Origin: Verrucomicrobiota bacterium
GTDB taxonomy: Bacteria; Verrucomicrobiota; Verrucomicrobiia; Chthoniobacterales; UBA10450
DNA length: 16,013 nucleotides
Reading direction: 5' to 3'
Assembly (NCBI GenBank): GCA_003218785.1
Contig: QHOM01000027.1
Span: 1 to 16,013 of the forward strand
Part shown: piece by piece, positions 1 through 7,661 of the stretch
Position numbering within the stretch: position 1 is the stretch's first letter
Layout of the letters: the number at the start of each line of letters is the position of its first letter
Program-made: the position numbers and the translations under genes
The notes under the pieces: generated by a model
Databases searched by the model: none
Seen by the model: the letters and a program-made list of their open reading frames with translations, nothing else
Told to the model about the DNA's origin: nothing

Positions 1-924
1 CCCTCAAGCTATTTCGGGGAGAACCAGCTATCACGGGGTTTGATTAGTCTTTCGCTCCTACCCACAAGTCATCCCAGAAGTTTTCAACCTTCACGGGTTC
101 GGACCTTCAGTTGCGGTTAAGCAACGTTCATCCTGCTCATGGGTAGATCACCTCCGCTTCGGGTCTACTACCGGCGACTGGGTTGCCCATTTCGGACTCG
201 CTTTCGCTTCGCCTCCAGCGCAGAACGCCTTAGGCTCGCCACTGATAGTAACTCGCAGACTCATTAAGCAAAAGGCACGCGGTCACCAGCTTGCGCCAGC
301 TTCCACACCTTGTAAGCACATCATTTCAGGTACTATTTCACTCCGCTCACAGCGGTTCTTTTCACCTTTCCCTCGCGGTACTGGTTCACTATCGGTCGCC
401 AATGAGTATTTAGGCTTACGCCGTGGTCGGCGCAGATTCATACGAAGTTTCACGTGCATCGTATTACTCAGGAAATCCCTAGGTGTGCTCGGATTTTCGA
501 TTACGGGCCTGTCACCCTCTATGGAGCGATTTTCCATTCGCTTCATCTAATCGTCGCACTACCACGTCGGGCTCCTACAACCCCCAGCCCCACTTTGCCC
601 ACTAGATCGACAATTACCTCATCGGTCCTGTCAACAAAGTGGGGCTGGGTTTAGCCTGTTCCGCTTTCGCTCGCCACTACTGACGGAATCTCTTTCGATT
701 TCTCTTCCTCCGGTTACTGAGATGTTTCACTTCGCCGGGTGTCGCGATGTTCGTGCTATAGATTCACACGAACTCGAGCAGGTGTTACCCCGCTCAGGTT
801 ATCCCATTCGGAAATCTACGGGTCAAAGCGTGTTTGCCGCTGTCCGTAGCTTATCGCAGCTTACCACGTCCTTCATCGCCTATTGGCACCAAGGCATCCA
901 TGATGCGCTCTTTGTAGCTTGATC
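1..924 (-). rRNA. 23S ribosomal RNA, 5' portion (partial)
   Basis: The reverse complement reads as domains I and early II of bacterial 23S rRNA. It starts near 924, has the ATGGATGCC and GGCGATGAAGGACGTG blocks of the 5' end at about 865-902, and reaches GATAGCTGGTTCTCCCCGAA at about 15-35, which corresponds roughly to E. coli nucleotide 800-835. The 3' two thirds lie outside the window. The 5' end was placed by aligning GATCAAGC with E. coli GGTTAAGC, so it may be off by a few bases. The segment is somewhat longer than the E. coli equivalent, partly because of an enlarged hairpin at 583-649. No 16S gene or spacer tRNA precedes it. Small open frames across this region are not genes. Confidence 0.97.
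583..649 (-). repeat. Perfect 15-bp stem inside 23S rRNA (enlarged domain I helix)
   Basis: CCCAGCCCCACTTTG at 583-597 is the exact reverse complement of CAAAGTGGGGCTGGG at 635-649, with a 37-base loop. It lies just 5' of the conserved GGTTGTAGGA block of domain I, where other bacteria carry a shorter variable hairpin. It is part of the mature-rRNA fold or an expansion of it, not a mobile repeat. The loop may hold a weak inner pairing (GACA with TGTC). Confidence 0.75.
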
Positions 925-1053
925 AATCTGTTCTGATCCGACGGCTGCCGGACCAGAGATTCTTCGATAACTGAAACTCTCTCGCCACCTTGCGGCGGCG
1001 CTTGATTTCAGACTCAGCTCTTAAAGTTGTACTTTCTTACTACCCTGTATGTA

Positions 1054-1067
1054 GATGTCAAAGAACC
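1054..1067 (-). promoter_or_regulatory. boxA-like rRNA antitermination site
   Basis: On the minus strand this reads GGTTCTTTGACATC, about 130 bases before the 23S 5' end. It closely resembles the (T/G)GTTCTTTGA element in bacterial rRNA leaders and 16S-23S spacers. In known systems NusB and NusE (S10) bind boxA RNA and make polymerase resistant to premature termination. The match is by eye. No clear boxB stem was identified beside it. Confidence 0.7.
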
Positions 1068-1095
1068 AGCTCTTTCGTACATTTAAGCGACAAAA

Positions 1096-1160
1096 AAACT
1101 CAATCTCATGCCGACGATAATTCACGTTTCCGAAAATCATGCCGGGACAAAATTGAGTTT
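1096..1160 (-). repeat. Inverted repeat followed by a T-run in the 23S leader
   Basis: On the minus strand AAACTCAAT (1160-1152) pairs perfectly with ATTGAGTTT (1104-1096) across a 47-base loop, and further T residues follow (1095-1092). It lies between the proposed promoter and boxA. It could be an RNase III-type processing stem, or an attenuator-like structure that boxA-dependent antitermination would have to override. The large loop makes a strong intrinsic terminator unlikely. Confidence 0.45.
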
Positions 1161-1210
1161 CCAATTTGCAGTCCCAAATGTACGTAGAACCAACTCCCTG
1201 ATTAGAGGAG

Positions 1211-1227
1211 TCCCGCTTCCAGCGGGA
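1211..1227 (-). promoter_or_regulatory. Hairpin at the predicted 5' end of the 23S precursor
   Basis: TCCCGCT-TCC-AGCGGGA is a perfect 7-bp stem with a 3-base loop. It begins about 6 bases downstream of the proposed -10 element at 1233-1238, so it would sit at the very start of the transcript. A 5' hairpin there could protect or help process the rRNA precursor; that role is inferred. Confidence 0.45.
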
Positions 1228-1232
1228 TAAAT

Positions 1233-1285
1233 ACTTTACCTCAAAGAGGTTGCTGGTCAACGGGATTTTGGCAAAATTTTTTGCC
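1233..1285 (-). promoter_or_regulatory. Candidate 23S rRNA promoter with UP-like element
   Basis: On the minus strand there is TTGACC (1260-1255), a 16-base spacer and TAAAGT (1238-1233). Directly upstream, at about 1266-1283, is an A/T-rich tract within GGCAAAAAATTTTGCC. A strong -35, an A/T-rich block in the -40 to -60 region and a downstream leader with boxA are the layout of bacterial rRNA promoters. The -10 matches only four of six consensus bases. The spacing and the position between the dead glycosyltransferase and the 23S gene support a promoter dedicated to this 23S gene. No transcription start has been mapped. Confidence 0.5.
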
Positions 1286-1390
1286 AGGCTTTCGGAGTCG
1301 TAGCGCCTTGAGGCCGAGGCGGTTGCTCGGTTGTGAGCCGCGGCCACGATGATAAATGGTCAAGGAATGCGATTGGCGGAACCGGAAAAC

Positions 1391-3107
1391 TCACTGTGTC
1401 CCAGAGCTCATCCGATGACAGTCTAGTCCATCTGAATTCGCCGCGAAACGATTTGCGTGGGCGGTGGCGGTTGGTGCGGCGTGACGGATTTGTGATGCTC
1501 CATCGGGTGGGCGAAAAATTTCGTAGAGCTCATAAATCTTCTCTCGTGCAAACCGGAATTCCTTTACCAAGTGAGATTTGAGCTCCGGGTGAGTTGACAA
1601 TGAGTCGAGAAAGTTCCGCCGTGTCTCGGGGAACGTTTCCTTGGAAGCGGCAAACGTGAGCACAAGGCTCTTACCTTTTGGAAAAATGTGGTTTACTACA
1701 GCGCTTTGCTTCTCCCAATTCTTGTTTCCCAGTTCTTTGAATGCTGGCCAGAAATCATGCATCCGCCGCCGCAGTTTCTTGGGCGCGAGCGCGTGGAGTT
1801 GGTTGTGCAGACCCCAGTCCACGCAGATTACGCTTTTCGCCTCGAAGCCATGCTCGCTGATGTAGTCAGAGAGAGAATAGATTTCCGGAGACCATCGTGG
1901 GTTATAGTGCGAGTTCGTCCGGAAATGAAAAGGTATACGGCGGTGTTATGAACGTTTATGACGAAAAGACAAAGCGCCGCGGAACCAAAAAGGAGAACAG
2001 CAAGTCGACGGAGGTTTTCTGTGGCGAACTGTGTGTATAGCGATTTCGCGAGGAAGACAAACGCCAGGAGAGGCAAGGGAAAGATCATTGAGTAATGGTG
2101 CGGACCACCGGCCTGAGGCGTAATAACGATCTGCAGGAAAATCAGCAAGCCAATAAGGAGGCAGAAGAAGCCGTTTTTCCGGTTCTCGCGTGCTTCGGCG
2201 TCTAACATCGGAAAAGATAAACATGCCAATGCTAGAAATCCGTCGACAACAATCAGCCAAGTGGAAGTAAAGCGAATTACCACTGCTGCATCCCAAAGAT
2301 GCGGTGAGCCACTGCGACCCCTGATAAGGTGCTTAGTAGTCCATCTCATTTCATTTGGAGGCTCATCGTATGACGCCTGGCCGGGTGGAAATGCAGAAGA
2401 ACGGGCAAAATGAAGTACAGCGTCGCGCTCAAGGCTGTCAAAGCGAGAATGACCGCAATATGGCGGGCAAGTCTCGGGGATGAAGCCCATATATTCTTCA
2501 AGCTATCCGCGTAGCACAAAGAAATCCCGATAACGAAAGCTAATATCAGCCAAACGAAATTGAACTTGTCGAAGAAACCGAGTCCGAAGCAAATAAAAAT
2601 AAGGACCATTTTCCAGGTTCCCGGCTTGTTGCGATAGCTGAACCAGAGTGCGAGAATGGCTGCTTGGAAGAAGTGCGTTAAGACGGTTGGCCCCCAATCC
2701 AGCCGACTAGGAAAAACATTGGCCGGATCAAGCGCCATTATCCACAGGGTGACGATGGCCCAGACCCACCAAGTTCTGCTCGCATGAGCTGAGAGAAGAT
2801 TAGCAGCGTCACCGCGGCGAGCGGAATGGCGGGTAAGCGGATAGTCAGAGCCGACACGCCGAAAAGGCTGAAAACGGGAGCGGAGATCCATGCCTTTAAG
2901 GCCCCAAGATAGGGCATAATAAGAAGCGGTACCGATCCCAGCCGCATATGGATCATGGTGTTGTCCGGAGCGCCTTGGGCTGCGTTGACAAAATCCAGCT
3001 CGTCCATACAGAGCCCTGGAAGGTCAATTCGATAGGCTGCCAGAAAAAACAAAAACGCACGCCGCTGCGATGACCAAGCCGTCGGGTAAGCGTCGCCGGA
3101 ACTCCAT
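1391..3107 (-). pseudogene. Decayed GT39/PMT-family membrane glycosyltransferase (third paralogue)
   Basis: Translated pieces in three frames align end to end with the two 546-residue proteins at 7702-9342 and 13328-14968. Lesions seen against those copies are one extra T in a T-run (complement of 3044-3049), one base lost near 2770-2780, a Trp to stop change (TGG to TGA) at 2346-2348, one G lost near 2292-2294 and one base lost near 1925-1933. About 21 bases are also absent near the N-terminus. It still shows the DE pair (CMDELDF), the FFDKFNF and TPQAGGPHHYSM segments and the C-terminal DWGLHNQLHAL region. Homology begins with the GCAAGCTCGTAATG context shared by the live copies and fades near 1500; the last open frame runs to 1391. 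Four frameshifts plus a nonsense codon make sequencing error an unlikely explanation. Confidence 0.92.
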
Positions 3108-3550
3108 TACGAGCTTGCCAGAATTACTCAATTTGTCGCTCCCCCCTGTCGATTGAGGCTTTCTCTTTACTGCTTTTGGCAGTTACTTCAATTATTTAAA
3201 TAAAACCGGGCTGGTATCGGTATGCAGATTTCCGTACCATCGAGACGCTGGTGGGAATCAGACCAGCGAGTTTGGCTCGCTGTTAATCAGGCGTCCTGGT
3301 CTCTGATAGTGCGTTGCCCTGCTTACATTTTGGCGAGGAGGTTCGTGTGATCTGAATTGTTGACGCGAACACTCGGAGACATTCCGCATTCCGGCTGCCT
3401 GATACCCGGCCGGCGAAAGTGCACCAGAATAACCGCTTGCGCAGCGCGCAATTCTAATTTTCGTTGCGCGTGGGGTGTTATTTACATTTACTATAGCATC
3501 GTCTGCTGGCGCTCTTACAGCTTCCTACTTCTGCCGCATGACATAACCTT
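3108..3550. other. Intergenic region between divergent units, with a nested hairpin
   Basis: No credible coding frame was found. It separates the leftward pseudogene from the rightward methyltransferase cluster, so it probably holds the cluster's promoter, but no convincing -35/-10 pair stands out; a TACTAT-like box at about 3488-3493 lacks a good partner. The clearest structure is a perfect 7-bp hairpin, CAGCGAG-TTTGG-CTCGCTG (3264-3282). It is enclosed by ATCAGACCAG (3257-3266) and CTGGTCTCTGAT (3296-3307), which pair apart from a 2-base bulge. The two stems share three bases, so they would partly compete. Confidence 0.5.
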
Positions 3551-4315
3551 ATGAATCGGATCGCGATCGGCCCCGGAGGACAGTTTTCCTTGGGAGGTGA
3601 AAATTTTGTGGTTGACATGTCACGCAAGAAGGACCGGCGGCCATCGACCTCGGAAGCCTTTACCATTGTGAAGAACGAAGCTTACCTTCGGTTTTATGAA
3701 CTCTTGGCCTCTACGTTCTCGCCTCGAGCAATCCTTGAATTGGGGATTTTCCAGGGAGGGAGCTACGTGCTGCTGGACAAGCTCTTTAACCCGCGCCGGA
3801 TGTCCGCCGTGGAGATAAGTCCAGGGCCTGTGGCATCGCTTTTGCGCTATGTCGCCGGTATGGAAGACCGGTTTGTTCATTTTTCCACGTCGCAGTCCGA
3901 TCGTAAAACTCTGGAGCAAATCGTTCGAGATGAATTAGCGGATGAGCTTGACTTGGTAGTCGACGATGCATCGCACACTTACGAGCAAACAAAAGCATCC
4001 TTCGAGGTTCTGTTCCCGCTGCTGCGTCCCGGTGGAATCTACGTAATTGAAGACTGGAGTTGGGCGCATCATCCTGCTTACCAATCGGCGGACGCTCCAT
4101 TTGCCAAGCGTTACGCTCTGTCCAACCTCCTTTTCGAACAGATCATGCTAATGGGCTCGACGTCGTTGATCGCGGAGATCCGCGTTTGGAAGTTCCTCTA
4201 TTTGATTCGCAAGGCTGAGGCTGCGTTTGCCGGATTCGGGGTGGGGCAGAACGACGAAAATGGCTCCATATTTGATCAGATCCTAAGCCGCGGGAGAGAG
4301 TGGAGTTTGATCTGA
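3551..4315 (+). CDS. Class I SAM-dependent methyltransferase (Methyltransf_24/TylF-MycE-like)
   Basis: This 254-residue protein probably transfers a methyl group from S-adenosylmethionine, most likely to a sugar hydroxyl. A Rossmann-type SAM site is seen at residues 61-71 (ILELGIFQGGS), an acidic second strand at 86-89 (AVEI), DDASH at 138-142 and PGGIYVIEDW at 160-169. In macrocin and mycinamicin O-methyltransferases the equivalent Asp pair and His are metal ligands and catalytic residues; extending that here is an inference. ATG 3551 was chosen because residues 11-22 resemble the N-terminal strand of the family. A good ribosome site (GGGAGG, 3592-3597) lies 10 bases before an in-frame GTG at 3608, giving a possible 235-residue form. 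It is the first gene of the sulfotransferase cluster, 85 bases ahead of the next. The substrate is unknown. Confidence 0.85.
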   Translation: MNRIAIGPGGQFSLGGENFVVDMSRKKDRRPSTSEAFTIVKNEAYLRFYELLASTFSPRAILELGIFQGGSYVLLDKLFNPRRMSAVEISPGPVASLLRYVAGMEDRFVHFSTSQSDRKTLEQIVRDELADELDLVVDDASHTYEQTKASFEVLFPLLRPGGIYVIEDWSWAHHPAYQSADAPFAKRYALSNLLFEQIMLMGSTSLIAEIRVWKFLYLIRKAEAAFAGFGVGQNDENGSIFDQILSRGREWSLI

Positions 4316-4400
4316 AGCGGCTGGAAAATCGGAATGAATCGCCCTAATTCTAAGGAATCGAGACAATACGGAACACCCAGGTACAGCGAAATCACTATTT

Positions 4401-5177
4401 GTGCATATGCGTTCATGTCGCGATAATATTTATATGATCACTTGTCCTGCGAGGACGGGCAGCACCATGCTGGTTCAGCTCTTGCGATCGCATCCGGACA
4501 TCTGCTCACACTCCGAAGTTCTTTCCGGGAACAAGATTACGGGCGTCACAGGCACCTACTGCCGTAAAAGCCGCGAACAGCCAGATTTCCTCGACCGCCT
4601 CACTACCGAAAGGGACCGCGATCCGGTTAAGTTTCTCTACAAGATTGTGCTGGATCTTCAGGGAAAAAAAGTCGTCGGATTCAAACTCAAACACGACGAG
4701 TTGGTTCTGCCTGAATACAGCCGACTCCGAGACGAGATTGTAAACGACCTCGATTTTCGAATCATTCATCTATGGCGGAGAAATCTGCTTCGTCGTTATC
4801 TTTCATGGTACGTTGCGAACAACGTCACCCACGTCACTCTGGCTGTTGAAGGCGACGCTATTCCAGATATGCAGCCTGTGAGGCTTGATCCGCGTGAATG
4901 CCAACAAAACTTTGAGACAACGCAAAAACGAGAGGAGGAGTTTAGGCAACTTTTCGCGCGACATCCGAATTTCTCAATTGCGTATGAAGAAATAGTCACG
5001 GGCGAACCTGGAAAGCTCGCTTCCCTTCTGGATTTCCTAGGTGTATCGCAGCAGAAACTAACGACGACCACAAAGAAGCTCGGGACCGACAGTCTCCGCA
5101 GCTCGATCGCTAACTTCGACGAACTGCGCTCCTATTTCGCGGGCAGTCCCTTTGCAGGGTTTTTTGAAGAGTCATAA
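4401..5177 (+). CDS. NodH/Stf0-like sulfotransferase, copy 1
   Basis: A 258-residue PAPS-dependent sulfotransferase, expected to move a sulfuryl group onto a hydroxyl of a glycan or lipid in the cytoplasm. The 5'-phosphosulfate-binding loop is TCPARTGSTMLVQLLRSHPD near residue 14. The 3'-phosphate region is DFRIIHLWRRNLLRRYLS at about 117-134. The C-terminus (ANFDELRSYFAGSPFAGFFE) resembles the end of rhizobial NodH, which sulfates Nod factor; this likeness is from memory of the family. The listed start is GTG at 4401, with an in-frame ATG at 4407 and no strong ribosome site for either. A paralogue with about two thirds identical residues follows 114 bases downstream. No signal peptide or membrane segment is visible. 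Confidence 0.88.
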   Translation: MHMRSCRDNIYMITCPARTGSTMLVQLLRSHPDICSHSEVLSGNKITGVTGTYCRKSREQPDFLDRLTTERDRDPVKFLYKIVLDLQGKKVVGFKLKHDELVLPEYSRLRDEIVNDLDFRIIHLWRRNLLRRYLSWYVANNVTHVTLAVEGDAIPDMQPVRLDPRECQQNFETTQKREEEFRQLFARHPNFSIAYEEIVTGEPGKLASLLDFLGVSQQKLTTTTKKLGTDSLRSSIANFDELRSYFAGSPFAGFFEES

Positions 5178-5291
5178 AAGGAAAAAGCCGATTACGAAGG
5201 CTGAATCTTTTTTGCAAATCGAGCAATTCGCTGGCCCAGGACGTCGTTTCGAGAGTGGCACGGTCGTAGACATCTGAGTCGGGGAATCGGG

Positions 5292-6071
5292 ATGAATATG
5301 AGTTCGTATCGCGATAATATTTACGTGATCACTTGTCCCGCGAGAGCAGGCAGTACCATGCTGGTTCACCTCTTGCGATCCCATCCGGACATTTGCTCGC
5401 ACGACGAAGTATTTTCGGCTCCAGGCACACTTGGCGGAATGACCGGGACCTACTTAATGAAATGCCGTGCAGAACCAGATTTTGCCAGCTACCTGGCTGC
5501 GGAAAAAGATCGCGATCCAATCAAATTCCTTTACAAGGTCGTGCTTGATCTCCAGGGAAAGAAGGCTGTCTGCTTCAAGCTAAAACACGACGAACTGGTG
5601 CTACCTGAGTATAAGGTATTACGAGACGAGATTGTTAATGACCGGGACTTTCGGATCATCCACCTAAGGCGCGAGAACTTACTTCGTCGTTATCTTTCAC
5701 ACTATGTCGCGAACCGCGTAACTGGGGTGACGTTGGTCGTTCGCAGCCAGACCATACCCGAAGTCCAGCCCGTGGTGCTCGACCCGCACGACTGCAAGAA
5801 AGATTTCGAAACAGTTCTCGGCCGAGAGAAGGAATTTGCAGAACTCTTTGCGGAGCATCCCGGCTTTTCGATTTCATATGAGGAGATGATTGCTCCTGAT
5901 ACCGAGAAGATCCAGTCTCTCCTGGAATTCATCGGAGTCTCCCGGCGGGAATTGACTACAACGACGCGAAAGCTCGGACGCGATGATTTGCGCGAGGCGA
6001 TCGCTAACTTTGAAGAACTGCGTAGTTATTTCGCCAGCAGTCCCTATTCGAAGTTCTTTGATCAAACATGA
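5292..6071 (+). CDS. NodH/Stf0-like sulfotransferase, copy 2
   Basis: This 259-residue tandem paralogue of the gene at 4401 has the same architecture. It has the phosphosulfate loop TCPARAGSTMLVHLLRSHPD near residue 14, DFRIIHLRRENLLRRYLS near 118 and the ANFEELRSYFASSPYSKFF C-terminus. The core phrases FKLKHDELVLPEY and LRDEIVND are unchanged. Differences cluster at residues 37-65 and 140-165, places where substrate specificity could diverge (inference). The start is ATG 5292, with GGGAATCGGG just ahead and a second in-frame ATG at 5298. The stop codon overlaps the start of the next methyltransferase (ATGA), so the two are probably translationally coupled. Both catalytic regions look intact, so I read two active enzymes and not one dead copy. 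Confidence 0.88.
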   Translation: MNMSSYRDNIYVITCPARAGSTMLVHLLRSHPDICSHDEVFSAPGTLGGMTGTYLMKCRAEPDFASYLAAEKDRDPIKFLYKVVLDLQGKKAVCFKLKHDELVLPEYKVLRDEIVNDRDFRIIHLRRENLLRRYLSHYVANRVTGVTLVVRSQTIPEVQPVVLDPHDCKKDFETVLGREKEFAELFAEHPGFSISYEEMIAPDTEKIQSLLEFIGVSRRELTTTTRKLGRDDLREAIANFEELRSYFASSPYSKFFDQT

Positions 6072-7093
6072 ATCCCAAGGACCCGGAATATGAACGCCGT
6101 ATCCGTTCGCAGATCGCGCAGTATGCGAATCCAGAGGGCCTCGTCAAGCTTGGACCGATTTACAGTTACTGGATGCGTAAACATATTCGACCTCGCATAT
6201 CCGCGGTTTTCGGGGTTTCGCATGCTCTGCCCTTTTACGCGCACTTTGCGAAGGAGGCGCTTCGTCAACCCGGCTCAGGACGCCGGATTGTGAGCTTGGG
6301 AGCAGGAGATTGTGTTTTTGAGGTCGCTATAATCAAGAAGCTTTTGGAAATGGGAGAGACCGATTTTGTTGTTGAAGCGATTGAGTTATCACCTCTTCGG
6401 TTTGACCGTGCGCGGACAAATGCCGTGAACGAGGGAGTTGAGCAGTATCTTGTTTTTAGTGAGGGCGACCTGAATACCTGGACACCACTCGGGAAATATT
6501 CTGCTGTCATTGCTAAGGACGCCCTGCACCACGTGCTTGCTTTGGAGCATCTCTTTGAGGTGATCCACGAAGCCTTGGAGGAGACTGGCCTTTTTCTGAC
6601 TACCGATACGATAGGGCGAAACGGTCACATGCGGTGGCCAGAAGCCTTGGAAATTGTTCAAGGCATCTGGAGGTTCATGCCAGATCATTACAAGACCAAC
6701 CACCAACTGAAGCGAGTGGAGAAAGAGTATGAAAATTGGGACTGTTCCAAAACAGGATTCGAAGGAATTCGCGCGCAGGACATCCTTCCGCTACTTGTCA
6801 AGAACTTCACCTTTCGCGGTTTTCTTGGATTCGGTAATCTACCCGACATCTTTATTGAACGCGGCTTCGGGCACAATCTGAATATCTATGATCCGCATGA
6901 TACCGGGTTCATCGACTTCCTTGAGCAATTGAACAGCCTGCTTATTGATCTGGGTTACCTGAAGCCGACCATGATTTATGGAGCCATGACGCGACGAAAG
7001 CCGAATGCGCCGCAGCCTCGCTGTTATCGGCATTGGACGCCTTCATTCTGTATTCGTGCCGCAGACCCGAGGGCCGGCGTTTCAAAGCAATAA
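6068..7093 (+). CDS. Class I SAM-dependent methyltransferase
   Basis: A 341-residue protein with a clear SAM fold. Motif I is IVSLGAGDC at residues 74-82, the acidic end of strand 2 is EAIELSP at about 103-109, GDL is at 133-135 and the post-motif KDALHHV is at 150-156. The family methylates small molecules or sugars; the specific target cannot be read. It begins in an ATGA overlap with the second sulfotransferase, which indicates one operon and probably shared substrate chemistry. The region after about residue 308 (rich in Pro, Arg and Cys) is less protein-like than the rest and may be a lineage-specific tail. It is unrelated to the methyltransferase at 3551 beyond the common fold. Confidence 0.87.
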   Translation: MNPKDPEYERRIRSQIAQYANPEGLVKLGPIYSYWMRKHIRPRISAVFGVSHALPFYAHFAKEALRQPGSGRRIVSLGAGDCVFEVAIIKKLLEMGETDFVVEAIELSPLRFDRARTNAVNEGVEQYLVFSEGDLNTWTPLGKYSAVIAKDALHHVLALEHLFEVIHEALEETGLFLTTDTIGRNGHMRWPEALEIVQGIWRFMPDHYKTNHQLKRVEKEYENWDCSKTGFEGIRAQDILPLLVKNFTFRGFLGFGNLPDIFIERGFGHNLNIYDPHDTGFIDFLEQLNSLLIDLGYLKPTMIYGAMTRRKPNAPQPRCYRHWTPSFCIRAADPRAGVSKQ

Positions 7094-7661
7094 ATCGCGG
7101 TGAAGCAAAGCATTCAATACTTCCATCGAGGAGAACGACGCTGGGACTGCTTGGTTCCACCGCCATTGAGGTCTTAAGCATCTTGCATTCTTCGACAATC
7201 GTTCTCAGTCTTTTTTTCCAGGTTCGATTATGACCCTTTTCGGGATGGTTGGCCATTGGAGCGCATTGATTTCGTCTTCGATCTTGGCGATTTCACGGTG
7301 GGAAGTGCGCCATCGGGAATCGGCGGCCAGAGTTTTTTCGAGATGTCCATAACCCATTGACACTTTTCCGTGAGATATTTTTGCTCTGATGCCGGTTGCG
7401 TGATTGGTCAGTTTCCAGCGGCGCGGAAGAACGAAGACGCGCGGCCGCGTTCGGAACATCATCGAGCAAATCCAAGAGCCTTTTTGTTCAGATCGTGCTG
7501 TTGCGCACCACTGATTTTGACAACTTGCTGCGGCGTTCTGCCGATAAACGTTGACCCCACGAGTTAAGCACAGCCGCTCTTTTTCCACAGCCAAATTGCC
7601 TTATGGACCGTGAAACAGGCCGCTTCATCTCGATGAAGAGAGTGTTTGTTTGGCAGAGAAC
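7094..7661. other. Intergenic region, no supported gene
   Basis: About 570 bases lie between the methyltransferase and the repeat that carries the first intact GT39 gene. A minus-strand frame of 129 codons (7594-7205) is open but matches no family I recognise, has no good ribosome site and has irregular composition. No terminator or promoter stood out. It may be degraded coding DNA. Confidence 0.4.

Noticed and set aside
283..922. Short open frames on both strands within 1-924
   Set aside because: They lie over unmistakable 23S rRNA sequence and have no protein character.
925..1390. Spacer tRNA-Ile or tRNA-Ala upstream of 23S
   Set aside because: Looked for T-arm and anticodon patterns on both strands; none found.
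7205..7594. 129-codon minus-strand frame containing FVLPRRWK
   Set aside because: PRRW recalls IS5-type transposase ends, but nothing on either side matches, there is no ribosome site, and the composition is irregular.
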